This document shows, piece after piece, positions 61,236-64,000 of a stretch of DNA of 64,000 bases. This DNA is from Xestospongia bergquistia (lineage: Eukaryota; Porifera; Demospongiae; Haplosclerida; Petrosiidae), in assembly GCA_963965975.1 (NCBI GenBank), contig OZ014411.1:8929501-8993500 (forward strand). The letters run 5' to 3'. The stretch's first letter is position 1. Every line of letters begins with the position of its first letter. The notes under the pieces are model-generated. The model was not told where the DNA came from, did no database searches, and was given only the letters and a program-made list of their open reading frames with translations. Position numbers and translations under genes: made by a program.

Positions 61236-62599
61236 AAGACTACTGGTGGCAAAATTGTATTTTATTTAGAATATTACTGCAAGAAAATGATAAAAGACTG
61301 GTCTGCCTGATGTTACCTGTTACTTTCAGCATTTGAAGCTGAAAACAAGCCACTTGAGTTTGCATATAATAAATTTTATAATTAGTTTTTTCATTGAGCT
61401 TAGAATGTGTTTGTTAGATCACCATAATTAAATATTTATTTTTAAAAGATTATTATAATAAGTGATAAAATACATTGCCAAGTGACATTTGTTGTCTTAA
61501 GTATATTTGTCTAGCTTATTGCTGTGTTTGTTCTTGTTAAATCTAGAGATATATAAAGGGTAGAGTTATGGGTGGAGCTAAATTTTTAAATGTAGTGTAG
61601 CTTAGTCATCTTTCTTAGATATTAAATTATTGTAAGGTCAATAAAATGTGAAACAATTATGCACAGTATCAATAATTCATGAAAAGTCACGTAGATTGCA
61701 TGCATAACTTAAAAGAGTTATATAAACATAGTGAAATCTATAACATGAACACACATTGAATACAACATAATTCTCTAATAATAATAGTAAAAGATTTACA
61801 TGCGCTGAGTAGTGGGAGCATTGTCAAAACAATTAAGTCTTCGATAATAGATTGCTGTCCAGTTTAATAAGTTTACAGAGTTGTTGTGTATTACATGTCT
61901 CTTCAGTGTTAATGAACTAAAGTTAAAACAAAAACAAAGAATATAAAATTGTAGTTGGTATCACTAGTTAGATATATCAGAAGTGGTACAGTGCTAAACT
62001 GTATTAACATAATTATTGATAATCTCAAAAACTAGGTAACTATTGATTGAACAATTAAATATCTGCAGCATGTCAAACTGATTTATTCTCACAAAAATCT
62101 AAAACAAGACTCAAACTTAATTATTCTTTATTTAGTACATTTACAGAGTCTATTTATATAGCTAGTACAGTATGGACAAAAGTGAGATACTATGCCACCA
62201 TAACATTATTTATAAATGTTACAGTGTATAATCTTTAAAATCCAATTGCAAAATGACAATTGTCAAGAACAATAATAGTTGACTGTTTAGTTCATCTTAT
62301 AATATATATGTTCTTACTAGAATAATAATTTGTAATTGATAAAGTTATGTGGTAACATACAAAAACACTAGTTTTTGTAAGTAATGCTGTATTAGACAAT
62401 AAGATAACATCAAAACACTGCTTATAAATAAATTATAATATTTTCCAGTGTTAAATGTCAAACTTAAGTTTTTCCAGTAGTGACCATTATGACCTACTTG
62501 CTAATGTCTTACTCTTCTCTCTCTCTCTCATTTGTAAATCATTATTTAGTAGGTTTTGACAATCTTTGTAACAAAATTCTATAAAACTATTAGAAAATA
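61236..62599. other. no gene recognised
   Basis: 3' flank of the receptor gene followed by AT-rich DNA. A CTCTCTCT tract lies near 62516-62530 and (AAT)n near 62598-62610. No supported exon on either strand. Confidence 0.5.
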
Positions 62600-63400
62600 A
62601 TAATAATAATGTCTAATTGGTCATAAGATCACAATTAGTGCTGCTATAGATATATTATGTACAGTTGCTATATTGATATATATATATATATATATATGTA
62701 GTTGCTATAGGAATGTTGTTGTAGTTATTGTTACCATGGTAATAGTTGCTATGATAAAATACTTAAAAGTTCCCAAAGTAATAATTGCTGTAGTAACATA
62801 CATGAACATGGTGATTCAATTAATTTTTGGGTTTATATCCTTCCATGTTTTTGAAGATTTTATGTATCTGATTGATTTCAAAACTTGCCGATTACACATA
62901 TAAACTAAGGATTGCGTATGAATTCAATATCTGGTAAGTTTTAAGAATGCTTCTGACAAATTTGGAATAGTTATAGCAATAAAATTTTCCATTGAAAAGT
63001 GTAGAAAATAGGTACTGTGACTAAATTCTTCACATTTTCGTTTTTTGTGAAACTTGCCAATTTTACCTGGAAATTAAACAGTCATCAATAATTAAATATT
63101 TCACAGGTTTTTACAATGTTTGTAAAAAAACTGAAAAAAATGGAATAAAACAATTAGTTATAGTCTTAAAACAATAACTGGCATAATGGTTATAAGATCA
63201 CAGTTAATTTTGCTTTAGTTATATGCATACAATGCATAAAGGTAATGCAATGATATGTATGTAGTTGCTATGATAATGTTTTATTATGATTGTTACCATG
63301 GTAATTGTCGCTATGATAAGATACATGAAATAGCTAAAGCAATTGTTGCTATAGTGGCATACATGTATGTGATGTTTCATTTTTAGGTTGATTTTATTAT
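62600..63400. repeat. diverged direct repeat, period about 560 bp
   Basis: 62620-62830 (GGTCATAAGATCACAATTAG ... GTAGTTGCTAT ... TTACCATGGTAAT) is repeated at 63180-63395 (GGTTATAAGATCACAGTTAA ... GTAGTTGCTAT ... TTACCATGGTAAT). The first copy has a (TA)n tract after GATATA. Small frames across it are not conserved between the two units. Confidence 0.65.
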
Positions 63401-64000
63401 ATGGCCCATTTTTAATGTTCAGCATCAGTTAATTGCACTATAAACATGTGCAATGATTTAAAAAATCATCCCATATACTTAAAGAGATAACCAGTTTAGA
63501 GAAAGAATGCCCATGTATGTTTGATTGGTAAATATAAAATGAAATAACAGTCTTTGCACATCTATTTTAACTGTCAATGACATAATATTTCATATCTAAA
63601 GTACTATTAACATATGATACTATCATGCCAGCTTGTGTTACATGCTGTAATATTGATCCATATATACATATATATATATATATATCATGTATTAGTCTTA
63701 ATAGACAGGCTACATGATCTGGGAGTACTTGCTATCCTATATTTTTAAACAACATTGAGGAAGCTATCTGATGTTAATTTTTCAGGACAATTCTTATGAA
63801 GTATTTTATCTCTTTTACTGGTATGGTCACATAAGATTCAGCTAGTTGGAGACCTCTCTGAGTATCATTGTAGAGCGGATCTGAACTCAATTGAAGAATC
63901 ACGGAAATATACGGAATTGTATACTGCTAACGTACTGTCGCTAAAATAATAAGTGGCGATCTCCCAAACGGTCGCTACGTGTTAAGCACTACCGTAGCTC
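63401..64000. other. no gene recognised
   Basis: AT-rich with a (TA)n at 63660-63684. The last 100 bases are GC-richer (GTCGCTAAAATAATAAGTGG, CGGTCGCTACGTG) and may be the edge of a repeat or gene beyond the window. Confidence 0.4.

Overview
The window is AT-rich, intron-dense animal DNA. Introns are short (mostly 50-600 bp, GT-AG), genes sit close together, and protein families include MBOAT lysophospholipid acyltransferase, tetraspanin, HS1BP3/PX, ankyrin-TKL kinase, a Frizzled-like receptor and a secreted fibrinogen-like protein. Intron density, gene spacing, microsatellites and the kinase and fibrinogen-like families fit a demosponge such as Amphimedon. That assignment is from family style only, not from a search.

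Left part (1-31,010): a segmentally duplicated array of LPCAT3-like MBOAT genes. Reading the minus strand: copy A (only exon 1 is in the window, 758-836), copy B (a relic of the last three exons, 7339-7755), copy C (14710 to 9660, 16 exons, intact by exon length and phase) and copy D (24499 to 18471, same 16 exons but one base short in exon 3). Copy E lies head-to-head with D on the plus strand (27011-31006, intact, 458 aa). Around the array are duplicated flanks, kinase relics, LINE and Ty3/gypsy fragments, and several inverted-repeat (MITE-like) families. One MITE lies at the same intron position in all three full copies. Another carries a target-site duplication and has a paralogous empty site.

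Middle part (31,000-43,300): a second duplicated block, mostly decayed. It holds a fibrinogen-like secreted protein gene with a damaged 5' end (34077-35316), fragments of its relatives (32480-32887 and 37205-37463), two short CPTC-motif reading frames (38478-38621 and about 31714-31800), a complete single-pass membrane protein with a cupredoxin-like ectodomain that lacks the copper ligands (41346 to 39219, 307 aa), and a broken paralogue of it (about 32184-32415).

Right part (43,300-64,000): single-copy-looking genes. A tetraspanin (minus, exons 43305-48879) is head-to-head with an HS1BP3-type PX protein (plus, 49935-52684, 334 aa). Only 260 bp after that comes an ankyrin/coiled-coil/TKL-kinase gene (52945-56829, 777 aa). 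After a LINE relic and a MITE there is a Frizzled-like receptor gene (59458-61235) that appears to lack the first two helices of the seven-helix bundle. The last 2.8 kb has no gene that I can support.

Exon models were built by hand from splice sites, reading-frame phase and comparison between paralogous copies. Family names come from recalled motifs; no search was run.
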